DNA of 64,000 nucleotides from assembly GCF_025118155.1 (NCBI RefSeq), contig NW_026251387.1, forward strand, positions 1,891,501-1,955,500, in the 5' to 3' direction. The translations under genes and the position numbers were made by a program. This document shows positions 47,438 to 59,306 of this stretch, piece by piece. Positions within the stretch are counted from its first letter, which is position 1; each line of letters begins with the position of its first letter. The stretch comes from Cokeromyces recurvatus (taxonomy: Eukaryota > Mucoromycota > Mucoromycetes > Mucorales > Mucoraceae). Below the pieces are notes generated by a model, which was given only the letters and a program-made list of their open reading frames with translations, was not told the origin of the DNA and ran no database searches.

Positions 47438-49420
47438 GAGACATGATGATCAATACTAAATATACAAAATGACGCACGATGATTTAATTTTAAATATACA
47501 TCTTTTTTTTTGGTGCAACATAATCATATCTACGATAATACTAAAATTTTATAAAACAGTAATGATAACTAAATAGATTGTTTGACGTCAACTATTATCT
47601 ATAGTCTTCGATGATGTGATTTTTTTTTTAATTTTCTTCAGGGCCGAAACATCATAAAAAGGGACAGAATTATAATTTACTTCATTTCATCACTCTTGGG
47701 GGAATACAGCACTATTTCACCACCACCATTACTTCTCCCCCCCCCCAGAATTAAAATAATTATACCATGAGCAACTTAGGACGAGTAGGTTTGATAAATC
47801 GAGCTTTTTTGCTGTATAAATTCTAAATAATTACTTTTTAGTATTATAGATATTGAAAAAGAGCATGTTTTAGCTTACATATTTTATTTTGTTAAGTTAC
47901 ATACTCTCGCTTGCTTGCAGAAACGTGATAGAATTATTAATGTACATAAAAAAAAAAGTGATCCATGAGTCTTATAACACTCACATGCTAACACAATAAT
48001 TATTATAGGGTTTTAATCTTAATACTTCGGCTATGCTGCTAAAAAACAAAAAAAAATAAAAAAAAAACAAAACAAAACAAAAACCCCCTTTTTTTCTAGG
48101 TACACATAATGTATAAAAATGGATACTACAAGACTATATTGATCTATGTTAAGAGTCTTCGTGTTTTACACAAGTTAAGTTGCAAACTAAATATCGGAAA
48201 TCACGCCCGATAGTTGTACGGTTCAAAGAAGAGTTAAATGCAAATATATGTAAACTTGTATATCTTCTTTTCTTTCAAAGTACATGTTGTAAATAATGGA
48301 ATAAGAATTACATAAGAGTATTAAATATATATGTATATGTATATGCATATGAATATATATATATATATATTTATATCAATTCATCTCTTAATTTCTTTTT
48401 TCTTTTAAACCGTTGTAGAGCACTATTATTGTTTGATTCATTATGCAAAATTAAGGGATGAAAAGAAGAAAGTGATACATTGAAAGAGTAACCATCAGTA
48501 TGAAGTATGGGTATGACTTATTGATACTGTATGTGCAACCTGTTTGATTCTACATCAACTTATTGTCATGGTAGCTAATTAACTTTTAATATATCAATCA
48601 ACAAAGAAGCCGTTATTAAGGGACAATGGTCATGGCGTTTCATTTTTTATGGAGATCTATGTCGTACGAGTATAAACCATTTTGGTAGTATGTTATTCAA
48701 TTCCTTCTATCATAATTAAATCACCAATTAAGTAACATTTTATAGATAAAGAATAGCTGTTTTATTTTTTTTTTTTGTGGCTGCTGATTTTTTTTGTGTA
48801 AAAAAAAAAAAGAAAAAAAAAAGAAAAAAAAAAGAAAAAAAAAAGGCTATTAAGTTTCCCACAGAATCATTGTAATCAAGCCTTTTCTATTATATATATG
48901 CGCTTTAAGGGGGTAGGGGGATAGAGAATGGTAATTCGTACATAAAATGTATATAAGATAAGCCATATATGTGAAAAGAAAAAAAAAATTCCATACATGG
49001 AAGCAGTAGCAGGATGTAATTTTAAGGGGAAGAGGGGGGGAGGGAGAAGAAAAGAGAGAGAGAGCGATTGAAGGAAAAGCCGAAACTATCCTTACTGTAA
49101 CGTAACACAGCTAAAAAGTAAACCTTTTTTTTATCCTTTTTGTTTCTCTGTCATCATCATGAAATATATAGAATAAAAAGTATTTATAGTAGAGAAATAT
49201 TTTTAATTTATTTTATTTTATTTTATTTTATTTTTTTTTTGTTTTCTTTAAAAAAAATTCATTATATATACTTTTTATTATTATTACTATTGTCCTTAAA
49301 ATATAAAGCTAAATATATAGATATATAAATAAAAATACATATATTCTTTTAGTTGCCTCTTTTTATATATATACATACCTTTTATTTTTATTTTATTTTT
49401 TTATTTTTACTCCCTTACTA
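46943..49420. other. 2.5-kb gene-free region upstream of forkhead gene
   Basis: The longest stretch without a gene. It holds (AAT)n at about 47394-47436, a perfect CRE palindrome TGACGTCA at 47583-47590, a C run near 47742-47751, (A10G)n at about 48799-48844, a purine-rich block at 49025-49075 and (TTTTA)n near 49208-49232. No protein-coding signal was recognised on either strand. A long regulatory region or 5' leader of the forkhead gene, or an unannotated ncRNA, is possible. Confidence 0.55.
47583..47590. promoter_or_regulatory. CRE palindrome TGACGTCA
   Basis: A perfect eight-base CREB/ATF site in the 2.5-kb gap between the SLC35C2-like gene and the forkhead gene, 1.8 kb upstream of the latter. 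Its function is inferred from sequence alone, and its distance makes the target uncertain. Confidence 0.3.
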
Positions 49421-49827
49421 ATGCCTGATAAAAATCAATTAACTCAAATGTCTCAATTTTCAATTATTCGGGAATCACCTGGAGAAACATATCATCCAAC
49501 TCCTTCACAGAGCAACGCGAATAAAAAGCAAAGGCCGGCAGAGTTGAAATTTAAAATTGAACCTATTGGTATTCAACCTGAAGATGACGATGATTTGGAA
49601 ACTTGTCCCTCTCGAACAAGGTCCAATTGGCCTCATCAAATTATTCCCTGGTGGAAACCTACAGAACGCGATGAAAAGCCACCTTATTCATATGCTACTT
49701 TAATTGCTCACGCCATCTTGACAAGTAAAGATGGTCGTCTGACTTTAAGCGATATTTATAAATGGATTTCGGAAGCTTATCCGTATTATAAAAGAGGACA
49801 AAAGGGCTGGCAGGTAAAAAAAAGGAA

Positions 49828-49882
<55 letters not shown>

Positions 49883-51187
49883 AGTAACATAAACATTTTA
49901 TTTTAGAACTCGATTCGTCACAATTTGTCTCTTAATAAAAAATGGTTTGTCAAAGTAGATCGTCGTCCAACACAGGCACATCCTGGTAAAGGTGGATATT
50001 GGACACTTCAGGTTAATATGGAAAAAATCTTTGTTGATAATCTCTGTCAAGCAGGTGGACATAGCCGAAGACATCATGATATGGGCATGTATAATTCTTC
50101 TCAATACAATCGTTCCTCTTCTCATACTGAAAGTGATGAAAATAAAATGAGAGGTACAATGGAAAATATGTGTCCTAATATTCATATCACACGTCCTGAG
50201 GACTATGAGGTCAAGAAGATGAAAACAACTATCTCTGCTCCACGCATAAGAAACATGTCAGCTCAAGAAAAGAAGAATGCTCAACTCCAAATATCTTCTT
50301 CATCTACTGATACTACTGCTACTGCTACTGCTACTGCTACTGCTACTACTACTATTGCTGCTCCTAAAACAGATCCTAAAAACTTTATCATTCGTTTTAA
50401 CCCCCTTGATCCTGTTAGTAAACGTCGTAGACCTTCTCCAAAGTCAAATAAACGTCGTAATTCAGTTGAGCCTGGATCCTCTACATCAGAAGATGATGAT
50501 AGTGCTGTTGAAGTTGACAGCTATCCAGCCAAAAAAAGAAAAACAACAACAACAACAACAACAACGCCAACAATGGACACTTTGTACAACACAGCAACAA
50601 ATAGTAATTTAATTAGACCATCGGATGTGATCGGTGCCATTTCTACGAACCATCATGAAGTGATGTTGGGCTTAGATCAAAGTAATGACTTTTGGATGTA
50701 TGACGAACCTGAACATTGTAGCTCAGGCAAAATGTTACTTACTTCCGAATACCCTTTATTATTTGATGTTGAAGCTCAAAATATTTTGCATGGTTTACAA
50801 AGTGTAGCTACACCTCTTATTCCTCAGCTACCTACTGTTCAACAACAAGCTGTTCATACCGTATCTCATCATCCTGACATGAAGACCATTGATCTTCAGG
50901 CATTTCCACTTGAAAAGAATATTCATTATCCTAGTAATACCTTTTCACTTGATGATTTCTCGGATCCTAATAGTCATTTGTTTGTCTCTGATCTGATGTC
51001 TTATAATTTGGAACAATACATCGATTTCGGTGCTAAAATGAGTGAACCTGTTATCGCTACTACTAATCCACCTTCTGATTTATTATATGAAAATGGTGAA
51101 AATATGTTGAATTCCTACTGGCCAGAAATTCCTTCTTGTTACATAAATTTTGATACTTCCAATACAACATATATGCCATTACATTAA
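49421..51187 (+). CDS. Forkhead (winged-helix) transcription factor
   Basis: Exon 1 (49421-49813) and exon 2 (49906-51187) are joined inside the forkhead domain. The domain reads DEKPPYSYATLIAHAILTSK, RLTLSDIYKWISEAYPYYKR, GQKGWQ/NSIRHNLSLNKKWF and VKVDRR, ending PGKGGYWTL. The recognition helix NSIRHNLSLNK is intact; NKKWFVKV has a Trp where many members have a shorter link. There is no FHA domain upstream, so it is unlike Fkh1/Fkh2 and Fhl1. The remaining 330 residues include a Thr/Ala repeat, a basic cluster (KRRRPSPKSNKRRNS), an acidic stretch and KKRKTTTTTTTT. The N-terminus has FKIEP, a SUMO-like site. The splice donor is followed by an A-rich run including 47 pure A (49834-49880). Confidence 0.93.
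49834..49880. repeat. 47-nt poly(A) in forkhead intron
   Basis: Pure A run inside the 92-nt intron that splits the forkhead domain; together with the preceding GTAAAAAAAAGG-type sequence it fills most of the intron. Confidence 0.95.
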
Positions 51188-52448
51188 AACAAAAACAAAC
51201 AAAAAAAAATATCGATCTATAAAGCTTCTATATAATGTATTATATACACATTATATACATACGTACACACACACATACACCCCACATATATATACATATA
51301 TATCATCATACTTTATACACGTCTTTTATTTATTTACAATATTTATATATACCATCAAATTTATCCTATATACATATACCTTTAGCCACACATCTTTTTG
51401 TAAATTTTCTACATTTATTCCTTTGTGTAATATTCAATTTATAAATAAATTCAAATTTTTTTTCCAACAAATATTAAATACAAGATGTTGAGGTTTTACC
51501 CTGTAAAAATAAAAAAAATAAAAAAAAAGTATATACACATATGAGTATTCTACATTTTAATAAATGAAAGAAAAAATATGATGTATATGTTTAGAGACGA
51601 GTATACAATTCGTAGTGTGTAGTAGGAAATAACAATATGCATTTCGTAAAATATTGTTACAAGCAACAAAGGTGGCAGTGAAGTAACTACATTGTATAAC
51701 CTAGAATAGCTTAATTCATATTATATTTTAATTTTACACCACATTTGTATACATTTTTAGTTTTATCGAAAACATTGTCTAAAAGGAATTTTTTTTTTAT
51801 ACTAATAGTATACGTTCTTCATTTAAAAAGGATGAAAATAGGTATATATGAATAAGACAATATACCTTGTCTCTTGAACTAAAGTTACTATCAGATGATA
51901 GTTTGTCGTTTTGATATGTATCATCATTCAAATACATTTTATATTAGCATTCATAATCTCGGTCAAAGATATATATATATATATGTATATATACATATTT
52001 AAGCCCATCTCTAATATAAATTTTTATTAATCATAGTAGTGGTATTTTCATTTTGAATAGTCCTTTTTATCAAGTGTTACTAACAGTAGAAGAATGAAGT
52101 GAAACTTGAGTATGAATGGAACTAAAATAATGCTAGGGCGTAATTTCAGGAAAAAAAAAAAAAAAAAACTGCTGCTCAGTTCGTACATCAGCTATTCAAA
52201 TGATTCTAGTTTATAAGTAAATGTAGTAAATAAAGTAATAACAGTGAATATTCGCAAACAATAATTTACATCCATTAAATTATGTATTCTACTGGTCATT
52301 GATAGCTTTCTTCTTGACCAACAATGTTCGTTTAAAATTTTAATTTGCGACGACCTGAACTGTCATAATAATATATCTTATACGTTAGATCTATGTGTCT
52401 ATTTTTTATTTATTTATTCACTTATTTATTTTTATTTGAAAAAAAAAA
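51188..52448. other. 1.3-kb intergenic region
   Basis: 3' flank of the forkhead gene (ACAC/ATAT-rich at 51235-51400) and promoter of the BRAT1-like gene, which starts right after a TTTATT-rich stretch and nine A. Frames open here are low-complexity Tyr/Ile/Thr shadows. An A run lies at about 52150-52167. No gene was found. Confidence 0.55.
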
Positions 52449-55221
52449 ATGGATTTAGAAAGAGCAACAAAGATGATAAAGGCATTGCCTTATATGTCCA
52501 AAACTATAGTCGATAATACACTCTATGAGAAAGTGTTATCGTATTTAACTTTAGTCCTTTCTACTCATACCTCCCATATCAATAAATTAAATAATCAGTG
52601 TCAAATTTTTCATCAAATTCGAAAGGCATGCATTGAGAGTGATGATCAAGACTATCGAGTTACTACATTATGTATACGATTTATGGGTCAATTAATATAT
52701 TATGGAAAAGATGATTTGTTTAAAGAGCTTGAGTGTGATCATTCAGAATTGTTAACTATGATTACAAAAGGGATTACATCGTCCGAAGCGGCATTAAGAT
52801 GTGCATGTATTGAGGCATGTCGCTTGTTTTTAGCTTGTGATCATGGTCAAACATGGTTATTAAAAAATGAAGAAACCGCATATTTTATCATGTTGGCTCT
52901 ATTAGATCAAAGTAGTTATGTTGTAGCGGAGGCTTGCCGCTTATTTTCAACACTTGTTGAATTCAATTTAACACAATTGATGCAAGTAATGAATCCGTCT
53001 AATTTGATTCAAAATCTTCTTCAACCTAATGGAGATCCAAAGCAAACACTGTCTGCGTTAGATTTTTGTTGGGCTATTGTGAATATGAAAAACGATAATG
53101 CAATTGAATATATTCGATCTAAACAATTGGTATAAGACGATATTTACATATATACCTTGGAAAACTGACAGTGCTTTACTTTGCTTTGCTTTATTTAATC
53201 TAGTTACATCCATTTATACCTCTTTTATGTTTATCTGATAGAATTATTCGATCAAGAGTATTAGAGATATTATCTATATTATTCAGTTACGATAAAGATC
53301 CTTTACAGACATTAAATTTAGATACTTGCAATTCAAATATAAATAAGGGTAACATATATATAAACTGTATGATGAATGGATAAGTCTTGATTCTACCTAT
53401 CTATATAGCATATAGGGTGATATTTAATATGGCGAAAGAAATGATAAAAGAGTCCAAGAAATTAGATGATTTAATGACAGCAGTAACATTTTTGGATACT
53501 TCATTTACATTATTAACACAAAACACAAATACAGATATTCACACTACTATAGATGAAGCTTATTCTATCTTATATTCCCTAATCGATCTTTGCATGTATA
53601 AACAAAAGAATGAATTGAAACATGTAAACGAATTTATCAAAACAACGCGTACAAGGAATCAATTAACTCAACTTGTATTACGCACTATGAATACGCTTGT
53701 ACAATTATACCCTTCCATAATGACTCAAGTAAAGGAATATTAGAACAATTGAACATAGATATATAAAAGCTAATATCTATCTATCTATCTTTCTCTCTTT
53801 CTCTATAGAAGTCCAATTATACTGATATTTTCAATGTGTTGGAAGATGAACAACTTTATTCAGATCCACGTGTTTTGAAATCTATTCTTGCTTTACTAAC
53901 AAATACACTTTGGTATATCAAGCAAGCAGAACAATATCAACCTATCTTGAAAAGGGCGATACAATCCTTAGTCAAGATGAGTGATGAAACTAGTTTAGAT
54001 TGTAAAAGTTTATCCTTAGTTTTAGATACATTAAATGTATTACTAGGTCATGATCAAATTGGCGTACTTGTAACTGAATTTGTAAATATAGATTTGATAG
54101 ATAAATGACTATGGTAATACTTATTTATCTTTTTTTTCTCTAAAAAAAAAAAAGGGTCATAGGTTTGCAGAAGCTTTAAGTTTAAAGTTTTTGGATGCAG
54201 AATGGGATATCCGTGATGCATCTATTCATTTTGTAGGTCAATTATTTGAGATGCCCTTTGTAAAGAACAAGATTCAATTTGCATTGACATATAATTTACC
54301 GCTCAATGTATTTCAGCGTATCCATGACTCAGAAGTATATGTACGAGCATCTGCCATTGAAGTCTTGCAGGTAATATATATATAAATGTGTGTGTAAAAG
54401 AAATCAAAAACAAAATAATGAATGATTTTAACTAGATGATGATGATGTGTGAAGAAGGATGGGGTTACATTCAACAACATCAAATATCTAGAAATTTAGC
54501 AGCTAAATTACCAAGTTTATTATATGATACAGAAGCTATCGTACGACGAGCTGCACTTGATGCTATTATTTGTTTAGTTAAAAATAGATCTTGTCAAGGA
54601 ATGAAGATGGAAATAAAAGATTCTAACCAACAAAACTCATTAAAGTATGTATGAATGAATGAGTGAGAGAGAGACTTACTTACTTTTATTCACAATGAGT
54701 TATAGTCCTGTTATTATAAAGAAATTAGTATATGACGATGATATCGATGTACGTTCAAGAGCATGCAAACTCATTGAATGTTTATGGCTATTATATCAGC
54801 ATGAAAAACAAGAACATGATTTCTTTCAACATCTTCAAGCAGGAGAATTATTAGTTGAAGCTGTAAATTCAAAAATTAGATATAAGCATAATAAAATGAA
54901 CTAATTTATGTGTTTATCAAGGCTATGGATACGAATCGAATTGTTCGTATTGAAGCTGTTCGTATTATAGAATCCATATTAGCGACTGATGATAAACCAT
55001 CTAATCATTCAACTAAAAGAAAATTCGATCAAGTAGAACATGATGACTTTGACACTTCTTTTTTAAATGTATTGCGTCATCTTAACTTGACTCAACAAAA
55101 ACAAACTTTAGATCCAGAACATCTTTATCAAGAAGCATTTGATATCAATGCAGATATGATGATTCAATCTATAATACCAGTTAATCCAGATGACGATGTT
55201 AATATGCTCGATTGTTACTAG
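52449..55221 (+). CDS. BRAT1-like HEAT-repeat protein with C-terminal DCY
   Basis: Eight exons (52449-53129, 53204-53348, 53409-53728, 53809-54081, 54155-54370, 54436-54644, 54700-54862, 54922-55221) join in frame to 768 residues. The protein is all-helical with HEAT-type repeats: ALRCACIEACRLFLACDHG, SYVVAEACRLFSTLVEF, SDRIIRSRVLEILSILF, LDAEWDIRDASIHFVGQLFE, SEVYVRASAIEVLQ and EAIVRRAALDAIICLV. The EWDIRDASIHFVGQL block resembles the WEVRDS repeat of animal BRAT1, and human BRAT1 has a similar length (821). The last residues are NMLDCY. I recall that the animal BRAT1 C-terminus (NDCY) inserts into the active site of the Integrator endonuclease INTS11. Orthology is inference from architecture and this tail; a generic HEAT chaperone (Hsm3/PSMD5-like) is the main alternative. 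Confidence 0.68.
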
Positions 55222-55903
55222 AAAGAGAAATATATAAAGTTTTTATGCATTATTTATGATTGGATGGAACACGTGCGTCGTATTCTATATTACTAAACAA
55301 ACTTATGTAGTACGCTTTATCCTTCTAAAAAAAAAAAATAAAACTCTGATTTTATGTATTCAAAATTAACAATACTACTTCTCACTTTTAGCCTTGAATA
55401 ATGGACATTGAGATCTGAGAATTATTTATCAATGACTGTAAAATCTGAAGAGACAAAAAAAAAGTATTATCTTAAAGACTACTACGAATTGAATTGTAAA
55501 CAAAACAAAAAATAGGCAGTGCTTGTCCAACTTTGTAAACTGTTAGTCAAAGAATTGCAACTTTAGTTTTAAAAACCGCAAAATAAAAGGGAAAAAAAAA
55601 AGAAATCCAGTATTAGTAGTAGTAACGTTGAAAATATACGGAAAGTTCCCCATAATGATGATGCTTGATAAAAAAAAAAAAAAAAAAAAAAAAAAACTCC
55701 TTTTTGAAACTCAATTCTTATTTTTCGTTAGTTTAGGTACTAAAAGCCATGTGGCAACTATAAAAAATAAGCCAGTTTTATTATTTTATGTAGGTGTGGC
55801 AAATCACAAGCACGCGCTATACTAAACTTTAATATTCTACACTCACTACCCCCTTCTCTTTTTATTTTATTTATTTATTTTTTTCATGTAGAAGAGTACA
55901 TAC

Positions 55904-55941
<38 letters not shown>

Positions 55942-55945
55942 AATC
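55222..55945. other. Intergenic, bHLH promoter
   Basis: Contains CACGTG followed by CG at 55270-55275, A runs at about 55328 and 55671-55696, and (ATT)n at about 55909-55939 ending 6 bp before the bHLH ATG. No gene was found. Confidence 0.55.
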
Positions 55946-56845
55946 ATGACTTCAACAAAGGAAATAGAAGAAAGAAGATCTTCATTCATTGATCCAAATT
56001 CGAGGACATTATATCCTATTTCTTCTCTCCGTCATCACTATTCTACTGATTCGAGTCATAATAATCACATTCATTCTTCTAGTAGTCCACAACGAGAGTC
56101 ATCAAGTGATCCAATTCTACATACTACTGCTATTACAAATAACTTACTTCGGACCTCCTTATTAAATAATAATAATTCATTACCTTCATCCAGAAGATCT
56201 TCTATAGTAACTACGCCAGAGAATATGAATGCATCATTACCTAGTCCTATTCCACTGAATTCTTCTTCTTGGAGAAGGGAGTCTTTACCCTCCATTAGTA
56301 GTTATTTAATAAAAAGACCTCCAACGATGATGATGACTGAGGAAGAGCAACAGGATCCTTTCTTTCATCGACGTCATTCAATTGCTATTGGCAACAATCA
56401 TGTTTCGACTAGAGTGCTCGATAATGAAGCAAGGCATCATCACTTGGCACCTACAATGACAGAAAGGGATCATCATCTTCATCATCATCATCATAGTGCA
56501 CCTTCATCAAGAAGGGGTAGTGAACAACATCATTCGACACCCTATAGTCGTTCACCTGAACTACGTGTCAGTCATAAATTAGCAGAACGTAAAAGACGAA
56601 AAGAAATGAAAGATTTATTTGATGATTTAAGAGATTTACTGCCGTTAGATAAAGGTTTAAAAACTAGCAAATGGGAAATACTAAGTAAAGGTAAAGTAAT
56701 CATTATACATGTATATATTCATGATACTCATTTGTATATACATATTATAGCTTTAGAATATATACATATTCTACATCAAAGAGAGTCGATGATGGAAAAG
56801 GAAAAGACGGAACTATTAAATGAATTAAATGCCTTAAAGCGATAA
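55946..56845 (+). CDS. bHLH transcription factor
   Basis: Two exons (55946 to about 56692, and about 56751 to 56845). A Ser/His/Arg-rich N-terminal region of about 200 residues, with repeated SSRRxS and SWRRES motifs (possible basophilic kinase sites) and a run of histidines, precedes the bHLH. The basic region [16 protein letters not shown] has His, Glu and Arg at the positions that read CACGTG-type E-boxes. Helix 1 is [12 protein letters not shown], the loop KGLKTSKW, and helix 2 crosses the intron ([20 protein letters not shown]). A short leucine heptad ([14 protein letters not shown]) ends the protein. It probably binds DNA as a dimer. A CACGTG site lies about 675 bp upstream; autoregulation is speculation. 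Confidence 0.9.
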   Translation: MTSTKEIEERRSSFIDPNSRTLYPISSLRHHYSTDSSHNNHIHSSSSPQRESSSDPILHTTAITNNLLRTSLLNNNNSLPSSRRSSIVTTPENMNASLPSPIPLNSSSWRRESLPSISSYLIKRPPTMMMTEEEQQDPFFHRRHSIAIGNNHVSTRVLDNEARHHHLAPTMTERDHHLHHHHHSAPSSRRGSEQHHSTPYSRSPELRVSHKLAERKRRKEMKDLFDDLRDLLPLDKGLKTSKWEILSKGKVIIIHVYIHDTHLYIHIIALEYIHILHQRESMMEKEKTELLNELNALKR

Positions 56846-56911
56846 TATAACCCATCTATTTTTATTACTACTACTACTATTATTATTATTATTGTTATTT
56901 TTTTTACTATA

Positions 56912-58823
56912 TTACATTATTCTACATGAATCTTTTAAGCGAGAAGATCTTTCATTAAAATGATGACGATGATGCTGATGACGACGACGATGACGAGATT
57001 TCGATTTCTTTTTATTTGTATAATTTTCTCGCTGATCTATAGATGGTTTAAAATCATCTTTAGTATGGATACTCTCTTCTTCTTCATCGTCCTCATTGGA
57101 AGAATAATAAGGAGGGAGTGGGGGATGATGACAGGTTTTATCCAATTCATAAAATAAAATGTAAGCATTTTCCGAAAGATCTTCTTTGATTTGCTGGATA
57201 GAGGGATTTTTATCATCCTCGTCATTTATAATCTGCATCACTCTATTCTCTGTATTCATGTCATCAAATTTGAGCCAAAAGGAATCCTCAACATTATTAT
57301 TATTATCCGTCGTGATACGGGCATAGCTAATATAATGACCACTATAGGGTGAATTACCAAGATGACAAACAGCGCTTTTAAAATGAAGTGTCCAATTGAC
57401 AAGATGACCACAAATAGGACACATGGGATCTTCAACGTTTTGATTTACAAATTTATTAAAGTCAATCGTCACAGGCACCTCCACTCGTTTCTTCATCTTT
57501 GTTGAATTTCCAGTCTTGGGGTCATATCGATACCGTTTTAGGACAATGGGTAAAATCATGTGAGTATCTGGAAAAGAAGAATCCAATTGAGTCTCAATCG
57601 CCTCACCCTGTTCATTTGTTGCACTATAAAATGGTAACAGTTCTAATACCTGCCATGCAGTCACTGGTACTTCTAGCTCTTGATGATCATTACCATCACT
57701 TTTTTCTAATAATTTTTTAAGGGTATATTTTTCATCTCTTGTCATTGATGAAACAAAGTCGTTATTGTCAGAATACATAATTTTGTTATTGGAATATGTT
57801 TGGACAGTAGGAGATGCAGCTACATTTTCGGATAATATGAAATTATCATCTATGTGTCGCATGACGCCAGTAATGATATTATTATAAAAGTAGTCAACGA
57901 GAATATCTTGTAACTTGACCTCTTTTATAGAGTCGTCATCTGGTATAGACAATGTTAATGTTCTATCTGTCATGACTCGATCATCATCTTTATCTTTGTT
58001 TCCACCATGAAATAATCTAATTTGAAACTATGATTGTTATTGTTAGATTAACACTATATAAAATAGATAGCAGTAGTAGTAGCCAGCAACAGCGGCAACA
58101 ACAACAACAAAAGGTGACTTACGGGTAAATAAGGCAAATCAAATGTTTCTGTAATAAACAAAAATAATTCACTTGCATCTTCTTGTGTCCATTGACCTTG
58201 TCCGTCTTTACCATTCCAATTCACTTCTTGTAATACTTTACGAAACCAATGTACATAATCTGCTTTTATAATATGGCCCTTTCTGAGTTTATTCACAAAT
58301 AAACGCAGCAACATTTGTAACTTTGTTTTCTTTTCATCCTCTTCTTCTGTCGTTGGAATGTCGTATGTCAATAATGGATCAAAGGCAGTATTGGCAATAA
58401 ACATTGCAAATAATAAAGCATCAATATAACATGAAGTACCACCATCATTTTCTGATCCTAACAGTAGTCTATCAGGTGTACGAGGAGGTTCAACCAAGAT
58501 ACCATGAGATGCTTCCTCATAATCAGTTAAATCAATTATGGATTGTTTTGAATCCCAATTGTTATTTTCCAGTATACTTTCAAATAATTCAGGATCCAGA
58601 GTGATTGAAAAGTTTTTTTTCGCATAGTTTTGAAGTGAATTTATTTTACTTTTTTGTTCGGAATCTCGATGGACAGGATTAATTGAATTCTTTGATTTAT
58701 TTTTATTATAGTAATTATCGTTTTGTGGTTGTTGTTGTTTGTAATGAGGAAAGATGAATTTCCAGAATCGATCTCTTTTCCTATAAGCTTTCTTTTTTTA
58801 TCTTCTTTATAACTTTCAGACAT
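56912..58823 (-). CDS. USP-family deubiquitinase (possible 5' frameshift)
   Basis: A cysteine protease that removes ubiquitin. The Cys box is SENDGGTSCYIDALLFAMFI, with the catalytic Cys in TSCY. The QQD-type region WTQEDASELFLFITETFDLP precedes an intron (58028-58122). The zinc-ribbon finger has PMCPICGHLVNW and an AVCHLG. The His box is NSPYSGHYISYARI, followed by DSFWLKFDDMNTENRVMQI and SENAYILFYEL. The C-terminus is a basic KSRHRRRHQHHRHHFNERSS tail. The first ATG at 58823 (MSESYKEDKKRK) is in a different frame from FWKFIFPHYKQQQ and the catalytic core. The shift falls at a run of seven A, so either an unseen exon, a later start or a one-base indel explains it. Confidence 0.85.
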
Positions 58824-59256
58824 TGATAGAGTGGTAATAAAGAAGAAGAAGAAAAAGAAGAAAAATAAAATAAAATAAAATAAAATAAAATAAAATAAAA
58901 AGCAGCAGATATAAAAATAATATACGGTGCTGACGACCGAATTTAAATTAATTTCATTTATGAGAACTAATAGCAGCAATTATTAATAATTATCTTCTTC
59001 TTCTCGAATTTTGACACCATTTCAATTGTTTGATTATATAAAGTGATCACATGACTGATAGCTTGCTATTTAACACAAGCACATGACCCATTCAGGATCC
59101 TCTTGTCTAGCTTATTGTTTGACCCCACAACCAGCTTAGATATGTTACACAAAGTAATTCTCTTCCATTGACCATTTAAGGCAATTAATATATAATATTT
59201 ATTTTACACAACACCCACACAAAAAAAAAAAAAATAGATATAAAAGGGAATCATAA
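58824..59256. other. Spacer with (TAAAA)n repeat
   Basis: Lies upstream of the deubiquitinase (minus strand) and downstream of the antiporter. It includes GAA/AAG and (AAAAT)n repeats at 58840-58900. No gene was found. Confidence 0.55.
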
Positions 59257-59306
59257 TTAATGATGATAATGATGATGATGATGATGCTGTTGTTGTTGTT
59301 GTTGTT
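59257..59306 (-). repeat. CAA/CAT repeat coding polyGln-polyHis tail
   Basis: The last residues of the antiporter are QQQQQQQHHHHHHYHH (approximate count of Q), encoded by CAA/CAG then CAT repeats. The repeat runs into the stop codon. Length polymorphism is likely; no function can be assigned. Confidence 0.85.

Noticed and set aside
48180..48250. GGTTCAAA-like B-box as a tRNA gene
   Set aside because: No matching A-box or cloverleaf could be laid out around it; no tRNA was supported anywhere in the window.
50277..50612. Leu-rich open frame within the forkhead gene
   Set aside because: Shadow of the Thr/Ala repeat codons in another frame.
52449..55221. HEAT protein as Hsm3/PSMD5 proteasome chaperone
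   Set aside because: Considered because of the HEAT repeats, but the longer length, WDIRDAS block and terminal DCY fit BRAT1 better. It is kept as an alternative.
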